Below, piece by piece: positions 1-10,492 of a stretch of 64,000 nt of DNA. A program made the position numbers and the translations under genes. Under the pieces are notes generated by a model that was not told the DNA's origin, made no database searches, and saw only the letters and a list, made by a program, of their open reading frames with translations. Each line of letters begins with the position of its first letter. Positions within the stretch are counted from its first letter, which is position 1. This DNA is from Pontibacillus salipaludis (GTDB lineage Bacteria > Bacillota > Bacilli > Bacillales > BH030062): positions 186,001-250,000 of the forward strand of contig NZ_BMIN01000003.1 of NCBI RefSeq assembly GCF_014642405.1. The letters run 5' to 3'.

Positions 1-1
1 T

Positions 2-208
2 GTAATGGGAATGATCGGTGGATTGTCAGCTCAAGAGAAGAGAGCACTTATTCAAGAGGTCCTAACCCCTATTGGTCACAATTTAATGGTGACACCTAAA
101 GAAGTGGACGGGTTCATGAAAGATATGGCTCATGTTGTCGCAAGTGGGTTGAATGCTGCCTTACACCAAGATGTGGAGCCAGACACAGAAGATTCTTTTA
201 CAAGATAA
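2..208 (+). CDS. gpr: Germination protease GPR, C-terminal part (partial at window start)
   Basis: Only the last 68 codons are present; the reading frame is open to the left edge of the window. GPR is the aspartic-type protease that degrades small acid-soluble spore proteins at germination. The visible tail ([20 protein letters not shown], later a [11 protein letters not shown] segment) looks like the GPR C-terminus, and spoIIP follows 59 bp downstream, which is the usual Bacillus order. The catalytic region lies outside the window. The short gap after the stop holds a small GTAGAA/TTCTAC inverted repeat followed by T-rich sequence, possibly a weak terminator. The identification rests on tail similarity plus synteny. 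Confidence 0.88.
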   Translation, partial: VMGMIGGLSAQEKRALIQEVLTPIGHNLMVTPKEVDGFMKDMAHVVASGLNAALHQDVEPDTEDSFTR

Positions 209-267
209 GGTAGAAGGAGGTTCTACTCTTTCTCTAGTTTTCATAGAGTTTACTAGAGTTAGGAAAC

Positions 268-1458
268 ATGAGAGAAAGGGTGACCTCATTGCATTCTAAA
301 GGCTTAACGCTTGCTCATAGAGAATTGAAAAAATGGTATAAACGAAGTGGAATTTACCTACTAGGCTTAATAGGAGTCTTTTTATTGATCGGTTTACTGA
401 CGTCTATACAGCCAGCTTATCGGCTGTCCTCATCAACATTGCATACGTGGACAAGTCAGATAGATGGTTCCTCTTTTCTACATTTAATGAGCATGGAGAA
501 TCGCGTATTTCAGGGGGCATACCCGGAGGGCTATGAAGATCCACGCATCTCTGAAATGATCTTTCAAACTGCTACAAGTATACAGCCTGATGATCCGCGT
601 TCTTTTTTAGGTAGGGAGTTGCCAGGATTTTCAGCATTTGATGGTCAAATTGTGGTAGCAGGTGAGGGGACGAACTACACGACGATGGCAGTCGAATCAG
701 CTCCTCCTATGGAGATTTTCGATAAAAAGGAAAAGGAAATCGTTACAGAAGAGCAACCAGATGAACAAGAAGATCAACCTTCTTCTGATCAAGCATTACC
801 CACTACTGGTGATAGGGATGTTGTGTTGATCTACCATACTCATAACCGAGAGTCATATTTCCCTCTCCTTCCAGAAGACGCAACAGATGCATTTCATTCT
901 AAAGCGAATATTACACTTGTAGGTGACCGTTTGGCTCAGAGCTTAGAGGATAATGGCATTGGCGCTAAAGTAGACAAAACAGATATAACAAAGAAACTGA
1001 AAGACAAAGGTATGGAGTATTACGAGTCGTATGAAATGTCCAGGACTGTTGTGCAAGAAGCAATGAGTACAGAAGGGGATTTACAATATTATTTTGACCT
1101 TCACAGAGACTCCATTGATAAACAATACACGACTACTGATATAAACGATCAGTCATTTGCGAGAATCTTCTTCGTAATTGGTGGAGAATATGCTCATTAT
1201 GAACAAAATTTAAAACTAGCGAATGACCTTCATAAGAAAATGGAAGAGGCATATCCCGGTCTAAGCCGAGGGGTCATGACGAAAAAGGGTTCAGGTACGA
1301 ATGGGAAGTTTAATCAGGACTTATCTCAAAATGCTATTCTTATTGAGTTTGGTGGAGTGGAAAATACGTTAGAAGAACTTTATCGAAGTGCGGATGCCGT
1401 TGCAGATGTGTTTAGTGATTTTTATTGGCAAGCGGAAAAAGTGAGTGGAGATCAGTAA
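268..1458 (+). CDS. spoIIP: Stage II sporulation protein P (SpoIIP)
   Basis: 396 aa, the usual family length. SpoIIP is the membrane-anchored amidase/endopeptidase of the DMP machine, which thins septal peptidoglycan during engulfment. One transmembrane segment lies at about residues 29-46. The conserved RSFLGRELPGF block is at about 111-121, followed by an acidic linker. The catalytic domain starts at IYHTHNRES (H190, H192, E196) and continues with LHRDS (H279) and IEFGG (E360), all expected metal or catalytic positions. The ATG at 268 has only a weak RBS; an in-frame TTG at 289 sits behind AAAGGGTGA and could be the true start. yqxA follows directly. Confidence 0.95.
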   Translation: MRERVTSLHSKGLTLAHRELKKWYKRSGIYLLGLIGVFLLIGLLTSIQPAYRLSSSTLHTWTSQIDGSSFLHLMSMENRVFQGAYPEGYEDPRISEMIFQTATSIQPDDPRSFLGRELPGFSAFDGQIVVAGEGTNYTTMAVESAPPMEIFDKKEKEIVTEEQPDEQEDQPSSDQALPTTGDRDVVLIYHTHNRESYFPLLPEDATDAFHSKANITLVGDRLAQSLEDNGIGAKVDKTDITKKLKDKGMEYYESYEMSRTVVQEAMSTEGDLQYYFDLHRDSIDKQYTTTDINDQSFARIFFVIGGEYAHYEQNLKLANDLHKKMEEAYPGLSRGVMTKKGSGTNGKFNQDLSQNAILIEFGGVENTLEELYRSADAVADVFSDFYWQAEKVSGDQ

Positions 1459-1481
1459 GGAGAAATAAGGAGATGACCGAT

Positions 1482-1829
1482 ATGGTGCGCTTCACGATAA
1501 CCTTTCTAATTATGATTGTTTTATTCCTTGGCGGCGTTTTGGTCGGTATGAATCAAGCCAGCATTGGGATGATTCAGATGCGAGGCTTCTCAAGTGGTAC
1601 ATTTCAAGAAGCAGTCCAAACGGAAAAATTGGAAACAGGGGATTATGAAGTGCAAGTGCTAGGTAAAGACTTCGGACAAGTATCGGTTCAGGAAAAACAA
1701 CAGCAATACGAGGATCATAACGAAGCCCGTGGTCTTCAAAGACTAGCTGTCACCTTAGAAAGCGTAGTGAACTGGGTTTACAATACAATCATCTACACGA
1801 TCTACCACATATTCTCTGCTTTCTTTTAG
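1482..1829 (+). CDS. yqxA: YqxA-like membrane protein (DUF3679)
   Basis: 115 aa. An N-terminal hydrophobic helix (about residues 3-20, VRFTITFLIMIVLFLGG) is followed by a short soluble part and a hydrophobic C-terminus. It resembles the uncharacterised YqxA found between spoIIP and lepA in Bacillus; no function is established. Two ATGs are possible, at 1473 and 1482. I chose 1482 because ATAAGGAGATGA lies at good spacing and the protein then starts MVRF like relatives. It follows spoIIP by 23 bp, so it is probably cotranscribed. A structured repeat begins immediately after the stop. Confidence 0.75.
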   Translation: MVRFTITFLIMIVLFLGGVLVGMNQASIGMIQMRGFSSGTFQEAVQTEKLETGDYEVQVLGKDFGQVSVQEKQQQYEDHNEARGLQRLAVTLESVVNWVYNTIIYTIYHIFSAFF

Positions 1830-1839
1830 CTGCATTTCC

Positions 1840-1905
1840 GGCCCCACATGAGGTGGGGGGCGTTCGACGTTGGCAAAGGGCGTGGTGGTTTTAGTTGAAC
1901 TTCCG
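1840..1905 (+). repeat. Repeat family A, copy A1 (GTTCGAC double hairpin)
   Basis: A CCCCAC-N5-GTGGGG hairpin is followed by a second stem, GTTCGAC (1862-1868) with GTTGAAC (1894-1900); one G-C pair is replaced by G-U. The inner loop (GTTGGCAAAGGGCGTGG) differs from the GTCAC/GTGAC stem of other copies but resembles copy A5 at 61.9 kb. Other copies are at 2147-2210 (+), 14891-14952 (-), 35209-35272 (+) and 61881-61942 (-). It is noncoding and GC-rich compared with its surroundings. Confidence 0.85.
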
Positions 1906-1952
1906 ATTTTACTATGGTCAGACCGCCTGCGCTTTTCGCTAGATCCAGCTCC

Positions 1953-2046
1953 GGGGGCTAGAGGCTAGCGAGATAAGCAAACTACCTGCAGTGGCTAGCG
2001 CCACTTCCGGCATTTTGCTTATCCGTACGCCTCTGAACAAGCCCCC
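1953..2046 (+). repeat. Repeat family B, copy B1 (GATAAG multi-stem element)
   Basis: A nested fold can be read directly. P0 is GGGGGCT (1953-1959) with AGCCCCC (2040-2046). P1 is AGAGGC (1960-1965) with GCCTCT (2029-2034). An internal loop has TAGCGA (1966-1971) opposite CGTAC (2024-2028). P2 is GATAAGCAA (1972-1980) with TTGCTTATC (2015-2023). P3 is AGTGGC-tagc-GCCACT (1990-2005). A 5-nt bulge (GAACA) separates P1 from P0 on the 3' side. CTGCGCTTTTCG motifs flank the unit at about 1927 and 2046. Confidence 0.85.
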
Positions 2047-2073
2047 TGCGCTTTTCGATTTAGATCTAGCTCC

Positions 2074-2231
2074 GGCGGGGAGGGCCTAGCGCGATAAGCA
2101 ATATGACTACAATAAGCTACGCTTATTTTCGCCATCTTGCTTATCCGGCCCCACACGATGTGGGGTCGCTCGACGTTGTCACAGGACGTGACGGTTTTAG
2201 TCGAGCTTCCTTTTCCACTGGTCACCCCGCC
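2074..2231 (+). repeat. Composite repeat: B2 element with A2 nested inside its outer stem
   Basis: P0 GGCGGGG (2074-2080) pairs with CCCCGCC (2225-2231). P1 GGGCC (2082-2086) pairs with GGCCC (2147-2151). TAGCGC is conserved at 2087-2092. P2 GATAAGCAA (2093-2101) pairs with TTGCTTATC (2137-2145). P3 is AATAAGC-tac-GCTTATT (2111-2127). The A2 double hairpin (2147-2210) lies between P1 and the closing half of P0. Its stem reads GCTCGAC/GTCGAGC, a compensated version of GTTCGAC/GTCGAAC. The usual CTGCGCTTTTCG tail follows, and the lepA promoter begins 15 bp further on. Confidence 0.85.
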
Positions 2232-2245
2232 TGCGCTTTTCGTTA

Positions 2246-2274
2246 TTGAAGTATTTCCTCTACATTGCTATAAT
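2246..2274 (+). promoter_or_regulatory. SigA-type promoter for lepA
   Basis: TTGAAG (2246-2251), a 17-nt spacer and a perfect TATAAT (2269-2274), about 40 bp upstream of lepA. It lies immediately after the composite repeat, so the repeat is upstream of, not within, the lepA transcript. Confidence 0.8.
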
Positions 2275-2316
2275 CTAAGCTAGCTATGGTTTCGGATTAA
2301 AGTAGGAGTGATGAAT

Positions 2317-4140
2317 GTGAGTAGCGACAAGATTAAACAGGAGAATGTGCGTAATTTTTCAATTATCGCTCATATCGACCACGGCAAATCGACATTAGCC
2401 GATCGTATTTTAGAGAAAACGAAAGCTTTAACGCAACGAGAGATGAAAGAGCAGTTTCTTGATGCGATGGATTTAGAGCGTGAGCGTGGTATTACAATAA
2501 AATTAAACGCAGTTCAATTGCGATATAGCTCTCCTAATAAAGGAGAAGATTACTTATTCCACCTGATTGATACACCAGGACACGTCGACTTTACATATGA
2601 GGTATCCCGTAGTTTAGCAGCGTGTGAAGGGGTTATCTTGGTAGTAGATGCGGCGCAGGGAATTGAGGCTCAAACGTTAGCGAATCTTTACCTTGCCTTA
2701 GATAACGATTTAGAAATTATTCCAGTTATTAATAAAGTAGATCTTCCAGCGGCTGATCCAGAGCGTGTGACGAAAGAGCTTGAGGATCTTCTTGGTGTAA
2801 CCAAAGATGAGGTTATCTTAGCTTCAGCTAAAGCGGGTAAAGGAATCGAAGAGATATTAGAAGCCATTGTAGAACGTATTCCTTCCCCTATTGGTGAGCC
2901 AGAAGATCCATTGAAAGCTTTAATCTTTGACTCTTTATATGATCCTTATCGTGGGGTAATCGCGTCGATTGCCGTGAAGGAAGGTTCTGTAAAAGTTGGT
3001 CAAAAAATTCGTATGATGCAGACTGGAAAAGAGTTCGAAGTAAACGAAATTGGTGTGTTTAATCCAAAGCCAACTCCTAAAAATGAATTAACTGTAGGGG
3101 ATGTCGGATATTTAACAGCATCAATTAAAAACGTAAGTGACTCCCGTGTAGGTGACACGATTACCCGAGTAGACAATCCAGCGCCAGAACCATTACCAGG
3201 TTATAAACGCTTGAATCCGATGGTGTTCTGCGGATTGTTCCCGGTAGATGCGAACAATTACAATGATTTACGTGAAGCACTAGAGCGCCTAGAGCTTAAC
3301 GATTCTTCCCTTCAGTATGAAGCTGAGACATCTCAGGCATTGGGCTTTGGTTTCCGTTGCGGATTCTTAGGGCTTCTTCACATGGAGATTATACAAGAAC
3401 GTATCGAACGTGAATTTAATATTCAACTTATTACAACTGCGCCAAGTGTAATCTACGAAGTAGAACTTGCTGATGGGGAAACGGTTACGGTTGATAATCC
3501 ATCCTTAATGCCAGATCCGCAGTCAATTAGTGAAGTTCGTGAGCCGTTTGTAAATGCAACCGTGATGGTCCCGAACGACTATGTAGGATCTGTGATGGAA
3601 ATTTGTCAAAAGAAGCGCGGTTCTTTCGTAGATATGCAATATCTTGACGACAACCGTGTAAATATCACGTATGATATCCCGCTGTCTGAGATTGTGTATG
3701 ATTTCTTTGATCAGCTTAAGTCTCAAACAAAAGGCTATGCTTCCTTCGACTATGACTTAGCCGGATATCGTGCGTCGAATCTCGTGAAAATGGATATCTG
3801 GTTAAATGGGGACACCATTGATGCCCTATCCTTCATTGTACACAGAGATTTCGCGTTCGACCGCGGAAAAGCGATCACTAGCAAGCTTGTTGAACTCATT
3901 CCACGTCAACAATTCGAAGTTCCTGTTCAAGCAGCAATCGGGAATAAAATTGTGGCACGTTCTACCATTAAAGCGATGCGTAAAAACGTACTTGCAAAAT
4001 GTTATGGCGGGGATATTTCTCGTAAGCGTAAGTTGTTAGAGAAACAAAAAGAAGGTAAAAAACGAATGAAGATGGTTGGATCTGTTGAAGTACCGCAAGA
4101 AGCCTTTATGGCCGTGCTTGAAATGGATTCTGACGATTAA
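2317..4140 (+). CDS. lepA: Elongation factor 4 (LepA), back-translocating GTPase
   Basis: 607 aa, normal length. LepA is a ribosome-bound translational GTPase of the EF-G class that remobilises stalled or mistranslocated ribosomes. The G1 motif AHIDHGKST is at about residues 18-26. DTPGH (G3), NKVD (G4) and SAKAG (G5) follow, then the EF-G-like domains and the LepA-specific C-terminus with [14 protein letters not shown]. The GTG at 2317 is preferred because AGTAGGAGTGAT is well spaced from it; GTG 2308 and ATG 2311 are in frame but too close to that RBS. It is transcribed alone from its own promoter and followed by a strong terminator. Confidence 0.97.
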   Translation: MSSDKIKQENVRNFSIIAHIDHGKSTLADRILEKTKALTQREMKEQFLDAMDLERERGITIKLNAVQLRYSSPNKGEDYLFHLIDTPGHVDFTYEVSRSLAACEGVILVVDAAQGIEAQTLANLYLALDNDLEIIPVINKVDLPAADPERVTKELEDLLGVTKDEVILASAKAGKGIEEILEAIVERIPSPIGEPEDPLKALIFDSLYDPYRGVIASIAVKEGSVKVGQKIRMMQTGKEFEVNEIGVFNPKPTPKNELTVGDVGYLTASIKNVSDSRVGDTITRVDNPAPEPLPGYKRLNPMVFCGLFPVDANNYNDLREALERLELNDSSLQYEAETSQALGFGFRCGFLGLLHMEIIQERIEREFNIQLITTAPSVIYEVELADGETVTVDNPSLMPDPQSISEVREPFVNATVMVPNDYVGSVMEICQKKRGSFVDMQYLDDNRVNITYDIPLSEIVYDFFDQLKSQTKGYASFDYDLAGYRASNLVKMDIWLNGDTIDALSFIVHRDFAFDRGKAITSKLVELIPRQQFEVPVQAAIGNKIVARSTIKAMRKNVLAKCYGGDISRKRKLLEKQKEGKKRMKMVGSVEVPQEAFMAVLEMDSDD

Positions 4141-4155
4141 TAAGGATTAATGAGT

Positions 4156-4185
4156 AAAAACCGCAGGAGACTTCTTGCGGTTTTT
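4156..4185 (+). terminator. Rho-independent terminator after lepA
   Basis: AAAAACCGCA paired with TGCGGTTTTT, ending in a T run. Confidence 0.85.
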
Positions 4186-4301
4186 ATGCTTTCAACTTTG
4201 CTACCTTTTGTGTTTTACTGCAAGGGTGACGCATGTAGAACTGATATAGTTAATTTTAAATGCGTTAACAAAGCTACTTTATTTAAAGGAACGTGACGAA
4301 C

Positions 4302-5450
4302 ATGATTACATCAGCATATATTCACATACCGTTTTGCCACAAGATCTGTCATTATTGCGATTTTACAAAGTTCTTCTATAATCCTGAACTTGCAGATCAA
4401 TATTTGGATGCATTAGAGAATGAGATTGTAACTGCAGTTGGTACAGAAAAGCGAAAAATGAAAACAATCTTTGTTGGGGGAGGCACTCCAACGGCACTAT
4501 CGCACGATCAACTTGAGAGATTGCTCAAAATGATTGCAAAGTCTTTCGATGTTGAGGGACCGCTAGAGTATACGTTTGAAGCGAATCCTGGTGAATTTGA
4601 TGAGAAGAAACTAGCGTTACTCAAAGAATACGGGGTAAATCGAATTTCGTTTGGTGTGCAAGTATTTGATGACGAACTTCTTGAGAAGCTGGGCCGGAAT
4701 CATCGTGTGAAAGACGTCTATGATAGTCTTCGCCTGTTTGAGAAACAACAATTTGAAAATGTATCAGTCGATTTAATGTACGGACTTCCGGGGCAAACGT
4801 ATGATCAATTTAAGAAAACAATTGATGAAGCTCTAGCGTTAGATCTTCCTCATTATTCTTCTTACTCGTTACAAATTGAACCTAAGACCATCTTTTATCT
4901 TCGTCATAAAAAAGGGAAGTTGCATAAACCTGTTGAAGAAGAAGAAGCACGAATGTATGAGCTGTTAATGAGTGAGATGAACCAAAAGGGTGTTTATCAA
5001 TATGAAATTAGTAATTTTGCAAAGCCAGGGTTTGAAAGCAAGCATAACCTAACGTATTGGAACAATGATTATTATTATGGGTTTGGTGCTGGTGCACATG
5101 GGTATTTACCTGGAGAGCGAACAGTTAATATCAAGCCTTTAAATCAGTATACAAAGAAGGGCAAGGAAACAGGCCTTCCACGACTGCATGTTGAACCAGT
5201 GCACTATAAAGAAGAGATGGAAGAGCAAATGTTCCTCGGGTTGCGTAAAACAAGTGGAGTATCTATGAGTGAATTTGAGAATCGCTTCGGACGTTCTATT
5301 CATTCTCTTTATTCGAGTGAATTAGATTATTTAAAGAGGAAAAACTGGATAACAGAATCACAAGACCATGTTGCGCTCACAACACAAGGCCGCCTTTTTG
5401 GAAATGAAGTATTTGCTCAATTCTTAATTGAAGATGAAAAGCTTCAGTGA
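4302..5450 (+). CDS. hemW: HemW, heme chaperone / radical SAM family (formerly HemN-like)
   Basis: 382 aa. This radical SAM protein is related to coproporphyrinogen dehydrogenase but of the HemW subgroup, which binds heme and delivers it to membrane enzymes. The SAM-cluster motif PFCHKICHYCDF is at about residues 9-20 (CX3CX2C). GGGTPT and the NRISFGVQ block follow, with a HemN C-terminal domain at the end (FLGLRKTSGVS). ATG 4302 gives MITSAYIHIPFC, matching relatives; an in-frame GTG at 4293 is only two bases from the AAAGGA RBS. It sits between lepA and hrcA as in Bacillus. True coproporphyrinogen oxidase activity is unlikely for this subgroup. Confidence 0.93.
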   Translation: MITSAYIHIPFCHKICHYCDFTKFFYNPELADQYLDALENEIVTAVGTEKRKMKTIFVGGGTPTALSHDQLERLLKMIAKSFDVEGPLEYTFEANPGEFDEKKLALLKEYGVNRISFGVQVFDDELLEKLGRNHRVKDVYDSLRLFEKQQFENVSVDLMYGLPGQTYDQFKKTIDEALALDLPHYSSYSLQIEPKTIFYLRHKKGKLHKPVEEEEARMYELLMSEMNQKGVYQYEISNFAKPGFESKHNLTYWNNDYYYGFGAGAHGYLPGERTVNIKPLNQYTKKGKETGLPRLHVEPVHYKEEMEEQMFLGLRKTSGVSMSEFENRFGRSIHSLYSSELDYLKRKNWITESQDHVALTTQGRLFGNEVFAQFLIEDEKLQ

Positions 5451-5457
5451 AATATCG

Positions 5458-5486
5458 TTGACAAGGAGCGAGGCATTTGATAATTT
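5458..5486 (+). promoter_or_regulatory. Probable SigA promoter of the hrcA heat-shock operon
   Basis: A perfect TTGACA (5458-5463), a 17-nt spacer, then TAATTT (5481-5486). The -10 is weak, so its exact position is uncertain. The CIRCE operator begins 11 bp downstream, the normal arrangement for repression by HrcA. Confidence 0.6.
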
Positions 5487-5496
5487 ATTATTAGAT

Positions 5497-5523
5497 TTAG
5501 CACTCGCAATTAAAGAGTGCTAA
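5497..5523 (+). promoter_or_regulatory. CIRCE operator (HrcA binding site)
   Basis: Perfect TTAGCACTC-N9-GAGTGCTAA, identical to the CIRCE consensus. HrcA binds this inverted repeat and represses the operon. The site lies 14 bp before the hrcA start codon, so the operon is autoregulated. Confidence 0.97.
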
Positions 5524-5537
5524 CAGAGGTGATCATC

Positions 5538-6581
5538 ATGTTAACAGAGAGACAATTGTTGATATTACAAGTAATTATTGATGACTTCATCCAGTCTGCG
5601 CAACCTGTAGGATCAAGGACGATTTCAAAGAAAGATAACGTATCCTATAGTTCAGCTACGATTCGTAACGAAATGGCTGATTTAGAAGAACTTGGTTTCC
5701 TGGAGAAGACACATTCTTCATCAGGAAGGGTTCCTTCGGAGAAAGGGTATCGCTTTTATGTCGACCATTTGATGTCACCATTTAATTTGTCTGGGCAAGA
5801 GAAAACATTTGTGAAACAGGCGTTTAATCATCAAATGGTAGAATTTGAACAAGTCGTTCAGCAGTCTGCGCGGGTGTTATCCGAGTTGACGAATTATACG
5901 TCAATTATCCTTGGACCCGAAGTATACGAGACAAAATTAAAGCAATTACAAATCATCCCCTTATCCCAAATATCTGCTGTTGCGATTCTTGTAACGGATA
6001 CAGGTCATGTTGAGCATAGGTCGTTCACGATCCCTGTAGAAATTAAACCAGCTGACTTAGAGAAGATGGTTAACATCTTAAATGAGCGGTTAAATGGTGT
6101 GCCGATTATTTACTTGCATCATAAGTTGAATACCGAGATAGCCGAACTTCTTAAAAAGCATACAAGCGAATTTGAAAAGGCCTATCAGTATTTACGAGCT
6201 GCTCTATTTGACGAACAGCCTGCCAAGCTTTATGTTGGCGGCAAGACCAACATTCTTATGCAGCCGGAATTTCGGGATATTGATAAAGTGAGGACGCTGT
6301 ATTCGATGATAGAAGAAGAAACAGAGATCGCTCACTTACTTCGTCACAATTCCACTGATATTAAAGTATCGATTGGTACCGAAAACGAAGTAAACGCTAT
6401 GAAGGATTTAAGTATTATTACAGGATCTTACTCAATAGGGGATACTCAGCTAGGGACGATTGCTTTACTAGGGCCTACTCGGATGGAATACTCAAAAGTC
6501 ATTTCTTTATTGAGTTTACTTTCAGATCGTATGACCGAAACATTCCATTCCTGGTATCAAAAAGGTTCAACTGGGGAATAG
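5538..6581 (+). CDS. hrcA: Heat-inducible transcription repressor HrcA
   Basis: 347 aa. HrcA is the class I heat-shock repressor that binds CIRCE and depends on GroEL for folding. The N-terminal winged helix begins MLTERQLLILQVIIDDFI and contains the VGSRTISKK and SSATIRNEMADLEELGFL segments (about residues 21-55). The SSSGRVPSEKGYRFYVD motif is next, and the GAF-like regulatory domain fills the rest. ATG 5538 follows AGAGGTGAT at proper spacing and matches family N-termini; an upstream in-frame start near 5517 overlaps CIRCE. It is the first gene of hrcA-grpE-dnaK. Confidence 0.97.
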   Translation: MLTERQLLILQVIIDDFIQSAQPVGSRTISKKDNVSYSSATIRNEMADLEELGFLEKTHSSSGRVPSEKGYRFYVDHLMSPFNLSGQEKTFVKQAFNHQMVEFEQVVQQSARVLSELTNYTSIILGPEVYETKLKQLQIIPLSQISAVAILVTDTGHVEHRSFTIPVEIKPADLEKMVNILNERLNGVPIIYLHHKLNTEIAELLKKHTSEFEKAYQYLRAALFDEQPAKLYVGGKTNILMQPEFRDIDKVRTLYSMIEEETEIAHLLRHNSTDIKVSIGTENEVNAMKDLSIITGSYSIGDTQLGTIALLGPTRMEYSKVISLLSLLSDRMTETFHSWYQKGSTGE

Positions 6582-6752
6582 ATGATAAAGGCATTTAAGG
6601 ATGTCTGTTCTCTCTTTACTATTGTTTAGTTGGTTAAATTGACTTTTTATAAAAAATAACCAAAATTGAAGGGTTATCGGTTTAGTTTAGATTCAATTTC
6701 TGATATATTCTTAACCGGTGTAAATGAACGAGCTTTAGAGGAGGTGACAAAC

Positions 6753-7286
6753 ATGGACGAAAATAAACAACAAACAGAAGAAGTCGAACAAGAAGAGGTC
6801 GTTGAAAATCCTGAACAAGAAGTTGTTGAAGAAGAGGCTAACGAAATGGATGAGGTAGCTAAACTTCAGCAAGAGAAGGATGAAACGTACCAACGTTTGT
6901 TACGCTTACAAGCAGATTATGATAATTTCCGTCGTCGCACGCAGAAAGATCGTGAGAACGACCGTAAATATAAATCTCAATCACTTATTGAGGAGTTATT
7001 ACCTGCCCTTGATAACTTCGAACGAGCGCTTCAAGTTGAAGCTCAAGACGAGAAGTATGCAGAAGGTATGAACATGGTTTATAAACAGCTTAAGAGTGCA
7101 TTAGAGAAAGAAGGCCTTGAAGAGATTCCGGCTGTAGGGGAAGAATTTGACCCTCACATGCATCAGGCTGTTATGCAAGTTGAAGATGAAAACTATGAAT
7201 CAAATGTTGTCGTAGAGGAGCTTCAAAAAGGCTATAAGCTAAACGACCGCGTTATTCGCCCGTCAATGGTGAAGGTAAATCAATAA
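6753..7286 (+). CDS. grpE: GrpE, nucleotide exchange factor of DnaK
   Basis: 177 aa. GrpE releases ADP from DnaK. The N-terminus is strongly acidic (Glu-rich, about residues 1-35), followed by a long coiled coil (about 36-95, with [18 protein letters not shown]) and the beta-wing domain ([13 protein letters not shown]). ATG 6753 follows GAGGAGGTGA, the strongest RBS in the gap; upstream in-frame codons lack one. A 171-bp gap separates it from hrcA and contains an ATAACC/GGTTAT inverted repeat near 6656-6678. In B. subtilis the hrcA-grpE boundary is an mRNA processing site; whether this repeat serves that role here is inference. Confidence 0.95.
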   Translation: MDENKQQTEEVEQEEVVENPEQEVVEEEANEMDEVAKLQQEKDETYQRLLRLQADYDNFRRRTQKDRENDRKYKSQSLIEELLPALDNFERALQVEAQDEKYAEGMNMVYKQLKSALEKEGLEEIPAVGEEFDPHMHQAVMQVEDENYESNVVVEELQKGYKLNDRVIRPSMVKVNQ

Positions 7287-7309
7287 GCTCACTCTACATA
7301 TGAAGATAA

Positions 7310-9151
<1,842 letters not shown>

Positions 9152-9176
9152 GCAACCAAATTAGGTTAGTCAGATA

Positions 9177-9218
9177 AAAAAAGTCAAAGTCAGGGGGTAT
9201 CTTGGCTTTGACTTTTTT
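9177..9218 (+). terminator. Terminator between dnaK and dnaJ
   Basis: AAAAAAGTCAAAG (9177-9189) pairs perfectly with CTTTGACTTTTTT (9206-9218). Confidence 0.88.
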
Positions 9219-9270
9219 ACTGCATGAATGTTGTTCCCCTTTTAAAGGGAAGAATGATACTGATTTAACT

Positions 9271-9299
9271 TTGAATCGAATATGAAACCATGTTAATAT
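9271..9299 (+). promoter_or_regulatory. SigA-type promoter for dnaJ
   Basis: TTGAAT (9271-9276), 17-nt spacer, TAATAT (9294-9299), about 40 bp upstream of dnaJ and downstream of the dnaK terminator. No CIRCE is present here, so transcription from this site should not depend on HrcA. Confidence 0.75.
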
Positions 9300-9338
9300 A
9301 AACTTTATGTGAGTAGAGAGTCGGGAGAGTGATCTTCA

Positions 9339-10463
9339 GTGAGTAAACGCGACTATTATGAGATTTTAGGTGTATCTAAGGATGCTTCTAAAGATGAAAT
9401 TAAGAAAGCGTATCGTAAATTAGCTAAAAAATATCACCCAGATGTCAGCCAAGAAGACAATGCTGAGGATAAGTTTAAAGAAGCTCAGGAAGCTTGGGAT
9501 GTACTAGGTGATGATCAGAAACGCCAACAATATGATCAATTTGGTCATGCAGGTCCTAACCAGGGTGGTTTCGGAGGCTTTGGTGGAGCCGAAGACTTCG
9601 GAGGCTTTGGAGACATCTTTGACATGTTCTTCGGTGGCGGAGGACGCCGTCGTGATCCGAATGCTCCTCGTAGAGGTGCAGACCTTCAATATACAATGAC
9701 GTTAAATTTTGAAGAAGCTATCTTCGGTAAAGAAACGGATGTCCAAATTCCAAAAGAAGAAGAATGTGAAACATGTGACGGATCTGGTGCAAAACCAGGG
9801 ACAAAACCGGAAACTTGCTCTCACTGTCAAGGTGCAGGCCAGTTAAACCAAGAACAAAATACACCATTTGGACGGGTAGTAAACCGCCGCGTATGTCATT
9901 ACTGTGAAGGAACTGGGCAAATCATTAAAGATAAGTGTAATACGTGCGGAGGAGCTGGAAGAGTTACGAAACGTAAAAATATTCACATCTCTATTCCAGC
10001 TGGTATTGATGAAGGTCAGCGTATTCGCGTATCTGGTCAAGGTGAGCCGGGCGAAAACGGTGGTCCTACAGGCGACTTGTATGTAGTTGTTCAAATTCGT
10101 CCACACGAATTTTACAAACGTGAAGGAGACCATATCTTCTGCGAGATGCCACTGACATTTACCCAAGCTGCACTTGGAGACGAAATTGAAGTCCCAACTG
10201 TACATGGGAATGTGAAGCTTAAGATCCCATCAGGTACGCAGAATGGGAAGACGTTCCGCTTGAAAGAAAAGGGTGCTCCAAACGTTCGTGGATATGGTCA
10301 TGGAGATCAACACGTGAAGATCCGTGTTGTTACACCAACGAATATGACGGATCGTCAGAAAGAATTACTTCGTGAGTTCCATGATATTAGTGGCAACCAA
10401 CCTACAGAAGAGCAACACGACAACATTTTCCAACGTGTGAAGCGTGCCTTTAAAGGGGAATAA
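9339..10463 (+). CDS. dnaJ: Chaperone protein DnaJ (Hsp40, type I)
   Basis: 374 aa. DnaJ stimulates DnaK ATPase activity and delivers substrates. The J-domain is residues 1-70, with the HPD motif in [10 protein letters not shown] Gly/Phe-rich linker spans about 75-110. Four zinc-binding CxxCxGxG repeats follow ([32 protein letters not shown]), then the beta-rich C-terminal domains. All zinc cysteines are intact. The start is GTG 9339 behind GGGAGAGTGAT. It leads the dnaJ-prmA-rsmE-mtaB unit. Confidence 0.98.
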   Translation: MSKRDYYEILGVSKDASKDEIKKAYRKLAKKYHPDVSQEDNAEDKFKEAQEAWDVLGDDQKRQQYDQFGHAGPNQGGFGGFGGAEDFGGFGDIFDMFFGGGGRRRDPNAPRRGADLQYTMTLNFEEAIFGKETDVQIPKEEECETCDGSGAKPGTKPETCSHCQGAGQLNQEQNTPFGRVVNRRVCHYCEGTGQIIKDKCNTCGGAGRVTKRKNIHISIPAGIDEGQRIRVSGQGEPGENGGPTGDLYVVVQIRPHEFYKREGDHIFCEMPLTFTQAALGDEIEVPTVHGNVKLKIPSGTQNGKTFRLKEKGAPNVRGYGHGDQHVKIRVVTPTNMTDRQKELLREFHDISGNQPTEEQHDNIFQRVKRAFKGE

Positions 10464-10492
10464 GGAATCCAGAGTAAAGAGAGTTGATCCCA

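Noticed and set aside
2019-2225. Open reading frame on the minus strand across the A/B repeats
   Set aside because: It lies wholly inside palindromic repeat DNA, has no RBS and no protein-like composition.
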